A DNA stretch of 6,017 nucleotides from Syntrophomonadaceae bacterium (GCA_003564505.1 PXFD01000204.1:1-6017), one strand, 5' to 3'. Positions 1 through 5,461 are shown, counted from the first letter of the stretch. Translations and numbers: made by a program. Notes: generated by a model not told the origin, from the letters alone.

Positions 1-740
1 CCGACTATCATCGCCGCGACCTGTTTAATGCAATCAGGCAGGGGGATTACCCCAGCTGGACTCTAAAAGTCCAGATTATGCCGTTCAAAGATGCCGAGAC
101 CTACCGTTTCAACCCCTTTGATCTTACCAAGGTCTGGCCCCACGAAGACTATCCCTTACATGAAGTGGGACGGCTAACGCTTAATCGCAACCCCAACGAT
201 TTTCACAGCGAGATCGAGCAGGCTGCATTCGAACCAAACAGCCTGATTCCGGGGATAGGGCCCAGCCCGGATAAAATGCTTCTTGCCCGCCTGGTTTCTT
301 ACGCCGACGCTCACCGGGCACGTCTGGGTGTCAACTACAAGCAGATTCCGGTTAACCGTCCGAAGAGCCCGGTTCACAGCTACAGCAAGGGTGGCACCAT
401 GCGAATCGAGAATGTATCTGATCCGGTTTATGCGCCCAATTCAAAGGGTGGTCCCGAGGCCGACCCGGAGAAGTACCCGGAGGATGCTGTCTGGAGCGCC
501 GAAGGGGAGTTTATCCGTGCCGCTTATACCATGCGCAAGGACGATGACGATTTCGGCCAACCCGGCACCCTGGTGCGTAAGGTTATGGACGATGCCCAGC
601 GTGACCGGCTGGTGTCAAACGTGGCCGGTCACCTGAAAGATGGCGTAACCGAGCCTGTTTTGCAGAGGGCTCTCGAGTACTGGCGCAACATCGATAAAGA
701 GATCGGCGATCGCATTGCCAAAGCTGTGCAGGAAGACTAA
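1..740 (+). CDS. Catalase (haem, monofunctional), C-terminal half, cut by window edge
   Basis: This protein disproportionates hydrogen peroxide to water and oxygen in the cytoplasm. The reading frame is open from base 3 with no start, so the N-terminal half, including the distal histidine and asparagine, lies outside the window. The 245 visible residues follow the catalase core closely: DYPSWTLKVQIMP, then TYRFNPFDLTKVWPHEDYPL, then GIGPSPDKML, then the proximal haem-ligand motif RLVSYADAH with the ligand tyrosine at visible residue 100 (codon 300-302). After these come GVNYKQIPVNRP, DDDFGQPGTL and a C-terminal helical region ending in a normal stop. The length fits half of a small-subunit catalase of about 480-500 residues. 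The family signature normally has Phe two residues before the ligand Tyr, but here it is Val. Base composition is visibly richer in G+C than in the genes to the right. The family assignment is very secure; I cannot choose a gene symbol such as katA or katE. Confidence 0.97.
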   Translation, partial: DYHRRDLFNAIRQGDYPSWTLKVQIMPFKDAETYRFNPFDLTKVWPHEDYPLHEVGRLTLNRNPNDFHSEIEQAAFEPNSLIPGIGPSPDKMLLARLVSYADAHRARLGVNYKQIPVNRPKSPVHSYSKGGTMRIENVSDPVYAPNSKGGPEADPEKYPEDAVWSAEGEFIRAAYTMRKDDDDFGQPGTLVRKVMDDAQRDRLVSNVAGHLKDGVTEPVLQRALEYWRNIDKEIGDRIAKAVQED

Positions 741-793
741 CCCGAACATACCTGTATAGGCAACTCTTGATTTCGACCGACAAAAGCAATTAC

Positions 794-868
794 AGGAGCG
801 GCCTTCGAGCGGCCCCAGGTTATGACGGTGTTTCACCCGGCATCCTGGAAGCTGCTCCGGCCGCTCCT
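794..868. repeat. Long GC-rich imperfect hairpin downstream of catalase
   Basis: Nested inverted repeats fold this segment into one long stem. AGGAGCGGCC (794-803) pairs perfectly with GGCCGCTCCT (859-868), GAGC (807-810) with GCTC (854-857), CCAGG (815-819) with CCTGG (844-848), ATG (822-824) with CAT (841-843), and GGTG (827-830) with CACC (834-837) around a TTT loop. There is no T-run after it, so it is not a classic intrinsic terminator. It could be a transcript-stabilising 3' structure for catalase, a REP-like or MITE-like palindromic repeat, or a structured RNA. The pairing is directly visible; the function is unknown. Confidence 0.6.
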
Positions 869-960
869 TCACATAACTGTTGCTCACCATGCCATTTTAA
901 TAAAGCTTTTACTGGAAGGGCCTTCTCATAGATTACAACCTTTTAATTTTTACTCTACGC

Positions 961-979
961 GAAAACTTGTCACGACAAG
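961..979 (-). terminator. Probable intrinsic terminator of the VapBC remnant
   Basis: Read on the minus strand, CTTGT (979-975) pairs with ACAAG (970-966) around a CGTG loop, and the stem is directly followed by TTTTC. It begins 8 bases after the remnant's stop codon. The stem is short and the T-run is only four bases, so termination would be modest. Confidence 0.45.
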
Positions 980-986
980 GTTAAAC

Positions 987-1208
987 CTATTTGGTCCAAT
1001 TCTCTATTTCCAGGCCATCGATCCTGCTGAATTCATTCTCATTGTTAGTGATCAAGGTGCCGCTATTAGCCATGGTTGCTGCAGCAATTATCAAGTTATT
1101 AGGGCCGATTGGTGTTCCTTTTTAAGCCATATCAGTATTTTCAAGCTCTGCCGCTTTTTCTATTTTTTTCAGGGTTTCGGCATCTACATATAAAGATAAT
1201 TGAGGCAT
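987..1208 (-). pseudogene. Decayed VapBC-like toxin-antitoxin locus (antitoxin start fused to toxin end)
   Basis: Read on the minus strand, ATG at 1208-1206 starts a 28-residue peptide beginning MPQLSLYVDAETLKKIEKAA, which resembles the N-terminus of ribbon-helix-helix VapB antitoxins. It stops at a TAA codon. The same frame then continues for 44 residues, beginning KGTPIGPNNLIIAAATMA and containing GTLITNNENEFSRIDGLEIENW, to a TAG at 989-987. This second part is the characteristic C-terminus of a VapC PIN-domain ribonuclease. The rest of the antitoxin and the first two thirds of the toxin, including the early catalytic acidic residues, are missing. The acidic residue normally found in the PxDLLIAA segment is Asn here. 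The ribosome binding site GGGAGGAGGT (1225-1216) sits 7 bases from the ATG and is intact. The simplest reading is one internal deletion that joined the two genes. No active toxin can be made, although the 28-residue peptide could still be translated. Confidence 0.8.
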
Positions 1209-1209
1209 G

Positions 1210-1230
1210 GTAATGACCTCCTCCCATTAC
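1210..1230 (-). promoter_or_regulatory. Palindrome enclosing the ribosome binding site of the VapB remnant
   Basis: GTAATG (1210-1215) and CATTAC (1225-1230) are perfect inverted repeats that enclose nearly the whole Shine-Dalgarno sequence. It could be an operator for the antitoxin, since toxin-antitoxin loci usually repress themselves through palindromes near the promoter. It could also be an RNA hairpin presenting the ribosome binding site in its loop. Confidence 0.4.
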
Positions 1231-1238
1231 GCAAGTAT

Positions 1239-1244
1239 ATTATA
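1239..1244 (-). promoter_or_regulatory. -10-like TATAAT box upstream of the VapB remnant
   Basis: A perfect TATAAT reads on the minus strand about 31 bases upstream of the remnant's ATG, which would place transcription start near 1232, at the edge of the RBS palindrome. No good -35 hexamer lies at 16-18 bases: TTGCCA at 1259-1254 is too close and TTGACA at 1291-1286 is too far. The assignment is therefore tentative. Confidence 0.3.
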
Positions 1245-1341
1245 TCTTATGCCTGGCAATCTGGTATTAGTAAACAGCCTTAAAATGTCAAAATGCTTTA
1301 TAGAGAAATTACATCTTTTCTACTAGACAATTTTAAAAGGA

Positions 1342-1372
1342 TTTCTTTGTGATACCTTGAATTGCTTATAAT
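1342..1372 (+). promoter_or_regulatory. Probable promoter of the DUF362 gene
   Basis: A perfect -10 box TATAAT lies at 1367-1372, 35 bases upstream of the start codon. The -35 region is weak: TTCTTT at 1343-1348 with an 18-base spacer is the best match. The -10 box is flanked by the inverted repeat TTGCT (1362-1366) / AGCAA (1374-1378), which could be an operator or chance. Confidence 0.45.
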
Positions 1373-1406
1373 GAGCAAGCCAATAAATAAAGAAGGATGA
1401 TGTACA

Positions 1407-2543
1407 GTGACTGCCACAGTTTATTATACCGATATGACCACTAAGGCTGACAGAAACTTGCTGGAGAAAACCAGGGAAGCGGCAAAAAGAGCCGGCATTA
1501 CCAATAATATAGAAAAAGACGACCTGGTTGCCATTAAGCTTCATTTTGGCGAACCGGGAAACCTTGCTTTTACCCCTCCTCCCCTGCTCAAAGTTATCAC
1601 AGATATGGTCAGGGAAAAAGGCGGCAAGCCTTTCTTAACCGATGCAAACACCCTGTACCGGGGCAAAAGACGCAACGCTGTCGACCATTTCGAAACGGCT
1701 ATCAAGAACGGCTTTACCTATGAAACTGTCGGCGCTCCTGTTATTATTGCCGACGGCTTAATCGGCGCCGATTATGTTAACGTAGAAGTTGGCGGCAAGC
1801 ACTTTGATACAGTAAAGATCAGCAGCGCTGTACACCAGGCAGATGCAATCATTGCCATAAGTCACGTAAAGGGCCACGAGCTGTTCGGCTTCGGCGGAGC
1901 CCTGAAAAACATCGGGATGGGCTGCGGCAGCCCTTCCGGCAAACAGGCCATGCACTCCGACATGGTCCCAAAGGTAGACCCTGAAAAGTGCATTGCCTGC
2001 GGAACCTGTATTGAATACTGCCCGGAAGATGCCATTTCCAGGGTTAAAGACAGTAAGGCTTTTATCGATGAAGAGCTCTGTATCGGATGCGGGGAATGTG
2101 TAGCCTTCTGCCCGGTAGAGGCCATTCCGATTAACTGGAAAACGGATGAAGCTGTAATCCAGGAAAAAACTGCTGAATATGCTTATGGGGTAACGAAGCC
2201 GAAGCAGGGTAAAACTGGATTTATTAACTATGTTATGAACGTTACCCCGGACTGCGACTGCGCACCGTGGAACGATATTCCCATTGTTTCAAACTTAGGA
2301 ATCCTGGCCGCTACGGACCCGGTGGCAGTGGACCAGGCCTCCCTGGATCTGGTCAACCAGGCACCCGTGATCAGTAACTCTGTCCTGGGCAAAAAAAACG
2401 AACCTGCAGATGCCGACAAATTCAGGGCGGTTCATAAGAAGAATACCGGCTATATTTTAGACCACGGGGAATTTTTAGGCATGGGCACCAGAAAACATGA
2501 ACTGAAAACCTTCTGGATGAAACAGAGTAAAAAGGTTGAATAG
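1407..2543 (+). CDS. DUF362 protein with two [4Fe-4S] ferredoxin clusters
   Basis: This 378-residue cytoplasmic protein belongs to the uncharacterised Fe-S centre proteins with a DUF362 domain. The DUF362 fold covers roughly residues 1-185 and 260-360, with the conserved stretches VAIKLHFGEPGN (42-53), FLTDANTLYRG (76-86), SHVKGHELFGFGGALKN (152-168) and AATDPVAVDQ (301-310). A bacterial ferredoxin module is inserted between them. It has CxxCxxCxxxCP motifs at Cys195, 198, 201 and 205 and at Cys225, 228, 231 and 235, so two [4Fe-4S] clusters are expected. Cys173 and the CxC pair 283/285 lie outside the ferredoxin module. The start is GTG, supported by AAGGA at 1393-1397 with 9 bases of spacing. 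The frame ends 59 bases before the SfsA-type gene, which reads the same way. An electron-transfer or redox-sensing role is inferred from the clusters; the substrate is unknown. Confidence 0.93.
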   Translation: MTATVYYTDMTTKADRNLLEKTREAAKRAGITNNIEKDDLVAIKLHFGEPGNLAFTPPPLLKVITDMVREKGGKPFLTDANTLYRGKRRNAVDHFETAIKNGFTYETVGAPVIIADGLIGADYVNVEVGGKHFDTVKISSAVHQADAIIAISHVKGHELFGFGGALKNIGMGCGSPSGKQAMHSDMVPKVDPEKCIACGTCIEYCPEDAISRVKDSKAFIDEELCIGCGECVAFCPVEAIPINWKTDEAVIQEKTAEYAYGVTKPKQGKTGFINYVMNVTPDCDCAPWNDIPIVSNLGILAATDPVAVDQASLDLVNQAPVISNSVLGKKNEPADADKFRAVHKKNTGYILDHGEFLGMGTRKHELKTFWMKQSKKVE

Positions 2544-2545
2544 CG

Positions 2546-2567
2546 GCCTACTTACACAATAAGTGGC
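2546..2567 (+). other. Small hairpin in the DUF362-sfsA gap
   Basis: GCC-t-ACTTA (2546-2554) pairs with TAAGT-GGC (2560-2567) around a CACAA loop, with one bulged T. It begins 2 bases after the DUF362 stop. It is not followed by a T-run, so it is at most a weak attenuator or a transcript-processing structure, and read-through into the next gene is likely. Confidence 0.35.
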
Positions 2568-2602
2568 TTGACTGAAACTAGCATAACAAGGATACTAAAG
2601 CT

Positions 2603-3757
2603 ATGCTCAGTTATCCTTTTAATTTTCCAAAATTTCCGGGGATCTTTTTAAAGCGGTTAAACCGTTTTGTGATCGAGGTGGAGTTAGGCGGCCGCATTGA
2701 ACAGGCGTACCTGGCCAACCCCGGCCGGCTGTGGGAGCTGCTTTTACCCGGCACAGAGATATTGCTCAGCCCTGCGCCAGCAAATGGAAAGCTGCCCTAC
2801 ACTGTTATGGCCTGCCGGAAAGACGACAACACCGTCTTACTGCACACTCATCTTACCAACAAAATAATCAGCGGGCTGATAAAAGAAGATAAACTGCCGG
2901 CTTTTTATAATTACCGGGTCGATCAGGAAGAACCCCGCTGCGGCAGGCACCGCTTTGATTTGCTTTTAAAAGATAAGCAAAACGGCGAACCCTATTACCT
3001 GGAAATTAAAAGCTGCACACTTTTCGCAGGCAAAATAGCGATGTTTCCCGATGCCGTAACCGCAAGAGGCACAAAGCATCTCTACAAATTGAAAGAGCTC
3101 TCAAACCAGGGCAAAAAGACAGGCTGCCTCTTTGTAATCATGAACCCGCAGGCAGAATTTTTCCTGCCCGCCTACCACATTGATTTTAACTTTACTGAAG
3201 CCTTTAAGGAAGTTAAAGATCATGTGCAGGTGGGTGCTATTTCTTTAGGCTTTGACCGGGAACTTAACGAAGTTACCTCCGCCACACCGGCAGCTATCCC
3301 CTACGAACTATTGCAAACAGAAATGTGCGACCGGGGCATCTATCTACTGGTGCTCAGCATTGATCGTGATAAAACGATAAGAGTTGGAGAGTTGGGAGAA
3401 AAACAATTTAAGCGAGGTTACTATGTCTACGTCGGCTCAGCAATGCGCACATTAAGCAAGAGAATTGCCAGGCACAGTCGGAAAAGAAAAAATAAGCACT
3501 GGCACATCGATTATTTAGTTGCTGAAGCGGCGAAAGTAACCCCGGTGCCGATAGTGACAGGTGACAGCATGGAATGCGAGCTGGCTGCTAAATTAGCAGA
3601 AGCTGCCGATAGCAGGGTAAAAGGTTTCGGTTCTTCCGATTGCAGGTGTGCAGGCCACCTCTATTACTTCATAGAAAACCCCTTTCAAAATCGCCGCTTT
3701 ATCGATGTCATTCAGTATTACCGTATTGCAAGGCTTGAGGATAAGCTGCAGGGTTAG
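2603..3757 (+). CDS. sfsA: SfsA-type nuclease fused to a C-terminal DUF123 (GIY-YIG-like) domain
   Basis: This 384-residue protein joins two nucleic-acid enzymes. Residues 1-235 are an SfsA domain, the family first named for sugar fermentation stimulation in E. coli and now regarded as a DNA/RNA nuclease. Visible motifs are AYLANPGRLWELLLPG (35-50), RHRFDLLL (115-122), YYLEIKSCTL (131-140) and FPDAVTARGTKHLYKLKEL (148-166). The Asp119, Glu134, Lys136 pattern is compatible with a PD-(D/E)xK-like site. Residues 242-375 are a DUF123 domain with GIY at 245-247, YVYVGSA at 274-280, KRIARH at 286-291, HWHIDYL at 299-305, the EC pair at 324-325, and GFGSSDCRC at 341-349 before HL. SfsA alone is usually about 230-240 residues, so the extra length is the second domain. 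The start has AAGGA at 2588-2592, 10 bases away. The stop codon overlaps that of the convergent plsY-like gene. Each domain is secure; the joint function is inferred. Confidence 0.94.
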   Translation: MLSYPFNFPKFPGIFLKRLNRFVIEVELGGRIEQAYLANPGRLWELLLPGTEILLSPAPANGKLPYTVMACRKDDNTVLLHTHLTNKIISGLIKEDKLPAFYNYRVDQEEPRCGRHRFDLLLKDKQNGEPYYLEIKSCTLFAGKIAMFPDAVTARGTKHLYKLKELSNQGKKTGCLFVIMNPQAEFFLPAYHIDFNFTEAFKEVKDHVQVGAISLGFDRELNEVTSATPAAIPYELLQTEMCDRGIYLLVLSIDRDKTIRVGELGEKQFKRGYYVYVGSAMRTLSKRIARHSRKRKNKHWHIDYLVAEAAKVTPVPIVTGDSMECELAAKLAEAADSRVKGFGSSDCRCAGHLYYFIENPFQNRRFIDVIQYYRIARLEDKLQG

Positions 3758-4329
3758 AGAAGTGCTCTCCGCCCCTCGCGGTAAGCCTTGAAATCATTTA
3801 AATGTTTTAGCGCAACAATAAAAGCAATGGCCAGGTAGGTTAAAAAATAATAAATATTACCTGTTTGAAAGTAAAATAATACAGGCAGAGAAAATACCGC
3901 CACGCCAAAAGTTGTGTTGACATCCCTGATTAACAGAACGAGAACTATCACCAGGATCAGGGCATATAAAAAAGTCACTGGAGATGTGGCAAAGAGTACG
4001 CCCGCTAAGGCAGCCAGCCCCTTGCCGCCTTTAAACCCGAGAAAGATATTATAATTATGCCCCAGAACAACCAGGAATGCAGCCAGCAGGTACAGTTCAG
4101 GCAAATTGCTATATAAAAGTGCCAGGTGAACTGCCAGGGCTCCCTTGGCTATATCTGCCAGGGCAGTTAATATACCGGTAATCCGGCTAACATTTTTGAA
4201 GGCATTCATTGCTCCGACATTACCGCTCCCGGCCTGCCTGATATCGACATGCAAAAGTCTGCCAAAGAGGTAGGCAAAAGGAATAGCGCCAATTATATAT
4301 GCTCCTGCGGCTAAAAATAAATCTATCAT
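3754..4329 (-). CDS. plsY: PlsY-type glycerol-3-phosphate acyltransferase, with divergent motifs
   Basis: PlsY transfers an acyl group from acyl-phosphate, made by PlsX, to glycerol 3-phosphate to give lysophosphatidate, the first step of phospholipid synthesis in the membrane. The 191-residue product has the normal family length and several hydrophobic segments, roughly at 3-23, 52-73, 78-97, 108-134, 140-156 and 158-175. Motif 1 reads GSGNVGAMNAFK (34-45), motif 2 GHNYNIFLGFKGGKGLA (90-106), and motif 3 KHLNDFKAYREG (175-186). These align with the family but depart from it: Met replaces the usual Thr after GA in motif 1, Asn replaces the usual Pro in motif 2, and the C-terminal end lacks the usual R-L...G-x-E pattern. 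It may be a second, diverged paralogue. The start is supported by a purine-rich AAGGAGAGGG at 4348-4339. It converges on the SfsA gene with a 4-base stop overlap. Confidence 0.88.
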   Translation of the reverse strand: MIDLFLAAGAYIIGAIPFAYLFGRLLHVDIRQAGSGNVGAMNAFKNVSRITGILTALADIAKGALAVHLALLYSNLPELYLLAAFLVVLGHNYNIFLGFKGGKGLAALAGVLFATSPVTFLYALILVIVLVLLIRDVNTTFGVAVFSLPVLFYFQTGNIYYFLTYLAIAFIVALKHLNDFKAYREGRRALL

Positions 4330-4357
4330 AGAAAGATACCCTCTCCTTTTTATCTTT

Positions 4358-4387
4358 ATTGTATAACAATTTACCCGGAAATGTTAA
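4358..4387 (-). promoter_or_regulatory. Probable promoter of the plsY-like gene
   Basis: On the minus strand, TTAACA (4387-4382) is separated by 16 bases from TATACA (4365-4360), or by 18 bases from the overlapping TACAAT (4363-4358). Both fit a housekeeping sigma-A promoter and lie 29-36 bases upstream of the start codon, with the Shine-Dalgarno site in between. Confidence 0.5.
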
Positions 4388-4642
4388 TAGAATCGTAAAA
4401 ATAAAGATTACCTTACTTTGCTTCGCCGGGATTTCCATATATGCACTCTAAGTCCGCTTCATTTTTCTCAAGCAGACTGAACATTAACAAGAAGGATTCT
4501 GGCCGGTAAAGTTGAAATATATTAATAAGATAAACTACAGGCAACAGCATAAAAAGATTAATTCTACCATCTAAATGATCCACAACTATCAACCATTCCA
4601 GCAGGTTTCTTTTCATCATTTTAATTGAGGAGGGTCTGCCAA

Positions 4643-4813
4643 ATGCCAAACTATGAATTCATCTGCAAAGACTGTAAAGAGATTACCGAAGTTAAAGCTT
4701 CCCTGGCGGAGAAAGAAAAAGGTATTGAACAGCAATGCCCCGCCTGCGGCAGCAAAAACATGGTGCAGTATTACGGCAACATGATCGTCATTCCAACAAC
4801 TCATTTACATTAA
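4643..4813 (+). CDS. Small FmdB-type zinc-ribbon protein
   Basis: This 56-residue protein starts MPNYEFICKDC, the typical opening of FmdB-family putative regulatory proteins, which are small zinc ribbons. Cys8 and Cys11 form the first knuckle, and Cys32 and Cys35 in CPACGS form the second, so one structural zinc is expected. The tail after the ribbon is short and ends in HLH. The ATG at 4643 is chosen over an upstream TTG at 4625 because GAGGAGGG (4627-4634) lies 8 bases before it and would be inside the longer version. The family is widespread but its biochemical role is not established; nucleic-acid or protein binding is the usual guess. The gene stands alone between the divergent plsY-like gene and an intrinsic terminator 43 bases downstream. 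Confidence 0.88.
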   Translation: MPNYEFICKDCKEITEVKASLAEKEKGIEQQCPACGSKNMVQYYGNMIVIPTTHLH

Positions 4814-4855
4814 AATTAAATCTTCCTACAGCTACAATTGAGCTATAAGCTGTAT

Positions 4856-4887
4856 CGCTCTATCCAAAAACGGATAGAGCGTTTTTT
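4856..4887 (+). terminator. Intrinsic terminator after the zinc-ribbon gene
   Basis: A perfect 10-base-pair stem, CGCTCTATCC (4856-4865) with GGATAGAGCG (4872-4881), has an AAAAAC loop and is followed immediately by six T. This is a strong rho-independent terminator on the plus strand. A second inverted repeat, TACAGCT (4827-4833) with AGCTGTA (4848-4854), abuts it just upstream. Confidence 0.92.
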
Positions 4888-4900
4888 CTTGTTTTATTAT

Positions 4901-4929
4901 TTGATAGGCATCTTTGTTTCGGGTAGAAT
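4901..4929 (+). promoter_or_regulatory. Promoter of the acyl-CoA thioesterase gene
   Basis: TTGATA (4901-4906) and TAGAAT (4924-4929) are separated by exactly 17 bases and lie between the preceding terminator and the ribosome binding site AGGGAGGA (4937-4944). This is a good sigma-A match that gives a very short leader. Confidence 0.65.
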
Positions 4930-4950
4930 AAGGCAGAGGGAGGAACAAAC

Positions 4951-5436
4951 ATGAAAAGTAAACCTATGTCTGAAAGCAGCGTTTTTATTGTCCAGCAGAT
5001 GAGCCAAACTGATGCCAACCTGGCCGGCAATGTCCACGGTGGAATCATCATGAAATACATCGACACCACTGCAGGAATCGTCGCCGCGCGTCATGCCTCA
5101 AGCAATGTTGTAACTGCTTCAATCGACCGGCTTGACTTCCACAGCCCGGTTTATGTCGGAGACCTTCTGAAAGTCAACGCCAGCATTAACTATGTAGGGT
5201 CATCTTCCATGGAAGTCGGGGCAAGGGTAGAAGCTGAAGATTTTCGAACCGGGGAAACCCGGCATACGGCATCGGCATACCTGACTTTTGTCGCCCTGGA
5301 CGGTAAGGGCAAACCAATGAAAGTGCCACCTCTTGAGCTCAATTCAGAAGAAGAAAAAAGGCGTTACCAGGAAGCCGAAGAAAGGCGTAAAATCAGGCTT
5401 GATGAACGTAAACGGGAAAAAGAAGCCCAGGGTTAG
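4951..5436 (+). CDS. Hot-dog fold acyl-CoA thioesterase
   Basis: This 161-residue cytoplasmic enzyme probably hydrolyses acyl-CoA to the free acid and CoA. It belongs to the single-domain hot-dog thioesterases of the YkhA/YciA/BACH group. The active-site region reads NLAGNVHGGIIMKYIDTTAG (23-42), with Asp38 at the usual catalytic position on the central helix. It is followed by ASIDRLDFHSPVYVGDLL (56-73) and the strand-rich stretch VNASINYVGSSSMEVGARVEAED (75-97). The C-terminus (132-158) is a highly charged Glu/Lys/Arg helix, a tail often seen in YkhA-like proteins, and could support oligomer contacts. The length is normal. The start has AGGGAGGA about 6 bases away; an internal ATG at codon 6 lacks comparable support. 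It has its own promoter and follows a strong terminator, so it is probably transcribed separately. The chain length it prefers cannot be read from the sequence. Confidence 0.93.
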   Translation: MKSKPMSESSVFIVQQMSQTDANLAGNVHGGIIMKYIDTTAGIVAARHASSNVVTASIDRLDFHSPVYVGDLLKVNASINYVGSSSMEVGARVEAEDFRTGETRHTASAYLTFVALDGKGKPMKVPPLELNSEEEKRRYQEAEERRKIRLDERKREKEAQG

Positions 5437-5461
5437 ATTTTAGATGAGTGATCGCGGATGG

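Larger units (their letters stand above)
741..1406. other. 666-base stretch without an intact gene
   Basis: Between the catalase stop and the DUF362 gene no intact gene can be supported. The stretch holds a long imperfect hairpin (794-868) and a minus-strand hairpin terminator (961-979). It also holds a decayed VapBC-like toxin-antitoxin remnant on the minus strand (987-1208) and divergent promoter-like elements (1239-1244 minus, 1342-1372 plus). Bases 869-960 show only short palindromes, such as AAAGCTTT at 902-909 and GAAGG-g-CCTTC at 915-925, with no recognisable function. The stretch reads as a former accessory locus that has been partly deleted. Confidence 0.7.

Noticed and set aside
822..1193. 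Plus-strand open frame of 123 codons
   Set aside because: It starts inside the long hairpin, has no ribosome binding site, and runs antisense through the VapBC remnant, whose minus-strand reading has clear family similarity.
1321..1356. TAGACA at 1324-1329 as a -35 box for the DUF362 gene
   Set aside because: The hexamer is close to consensus, but no -10 box lies at a suitable distance; GATACC is 21 bases away.
1758..2419. Several minus-strand frames inside the DUF362 gene
   Set aside because: They are shadow frames of a well-supported gene, without start signals or recognisable products.
2568..2596. Promoter-like TTGACT-N17-GATACT before the SfsA gene
   Set aside because: The spacing is ideal, but transcription would start at about the ATG and remove the ribosome binding site at 2588-2592, so the message would be leaderless. 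Read-through from the DUF362 gene is more likely.
4625..4642. Upstream TTG start for the zinc-ribbon protein
   Set aside because: It would put the ribosome binding site inside the gene and add MRRVCQ before the conserved MPxYEF opening.
4413..4649. Minus-strand open frame of 78 codons (hydrophobic, from TTG, or 68 codons from ATG at 4619)
   Set aside because: It looks protein-like in composition, but neither start has a Shine-Dalgarno site, the longer version overlaps the zinc-ribbon gene, and no family is recognised. Left as a weak possibility only.
4860..5094. Two minus-strand frames over the start of the thioesterase gene
   Set aside because: They overlap a clear terminator, promoter and coding region on the plus strand and have no similarity or ribosome binding site.
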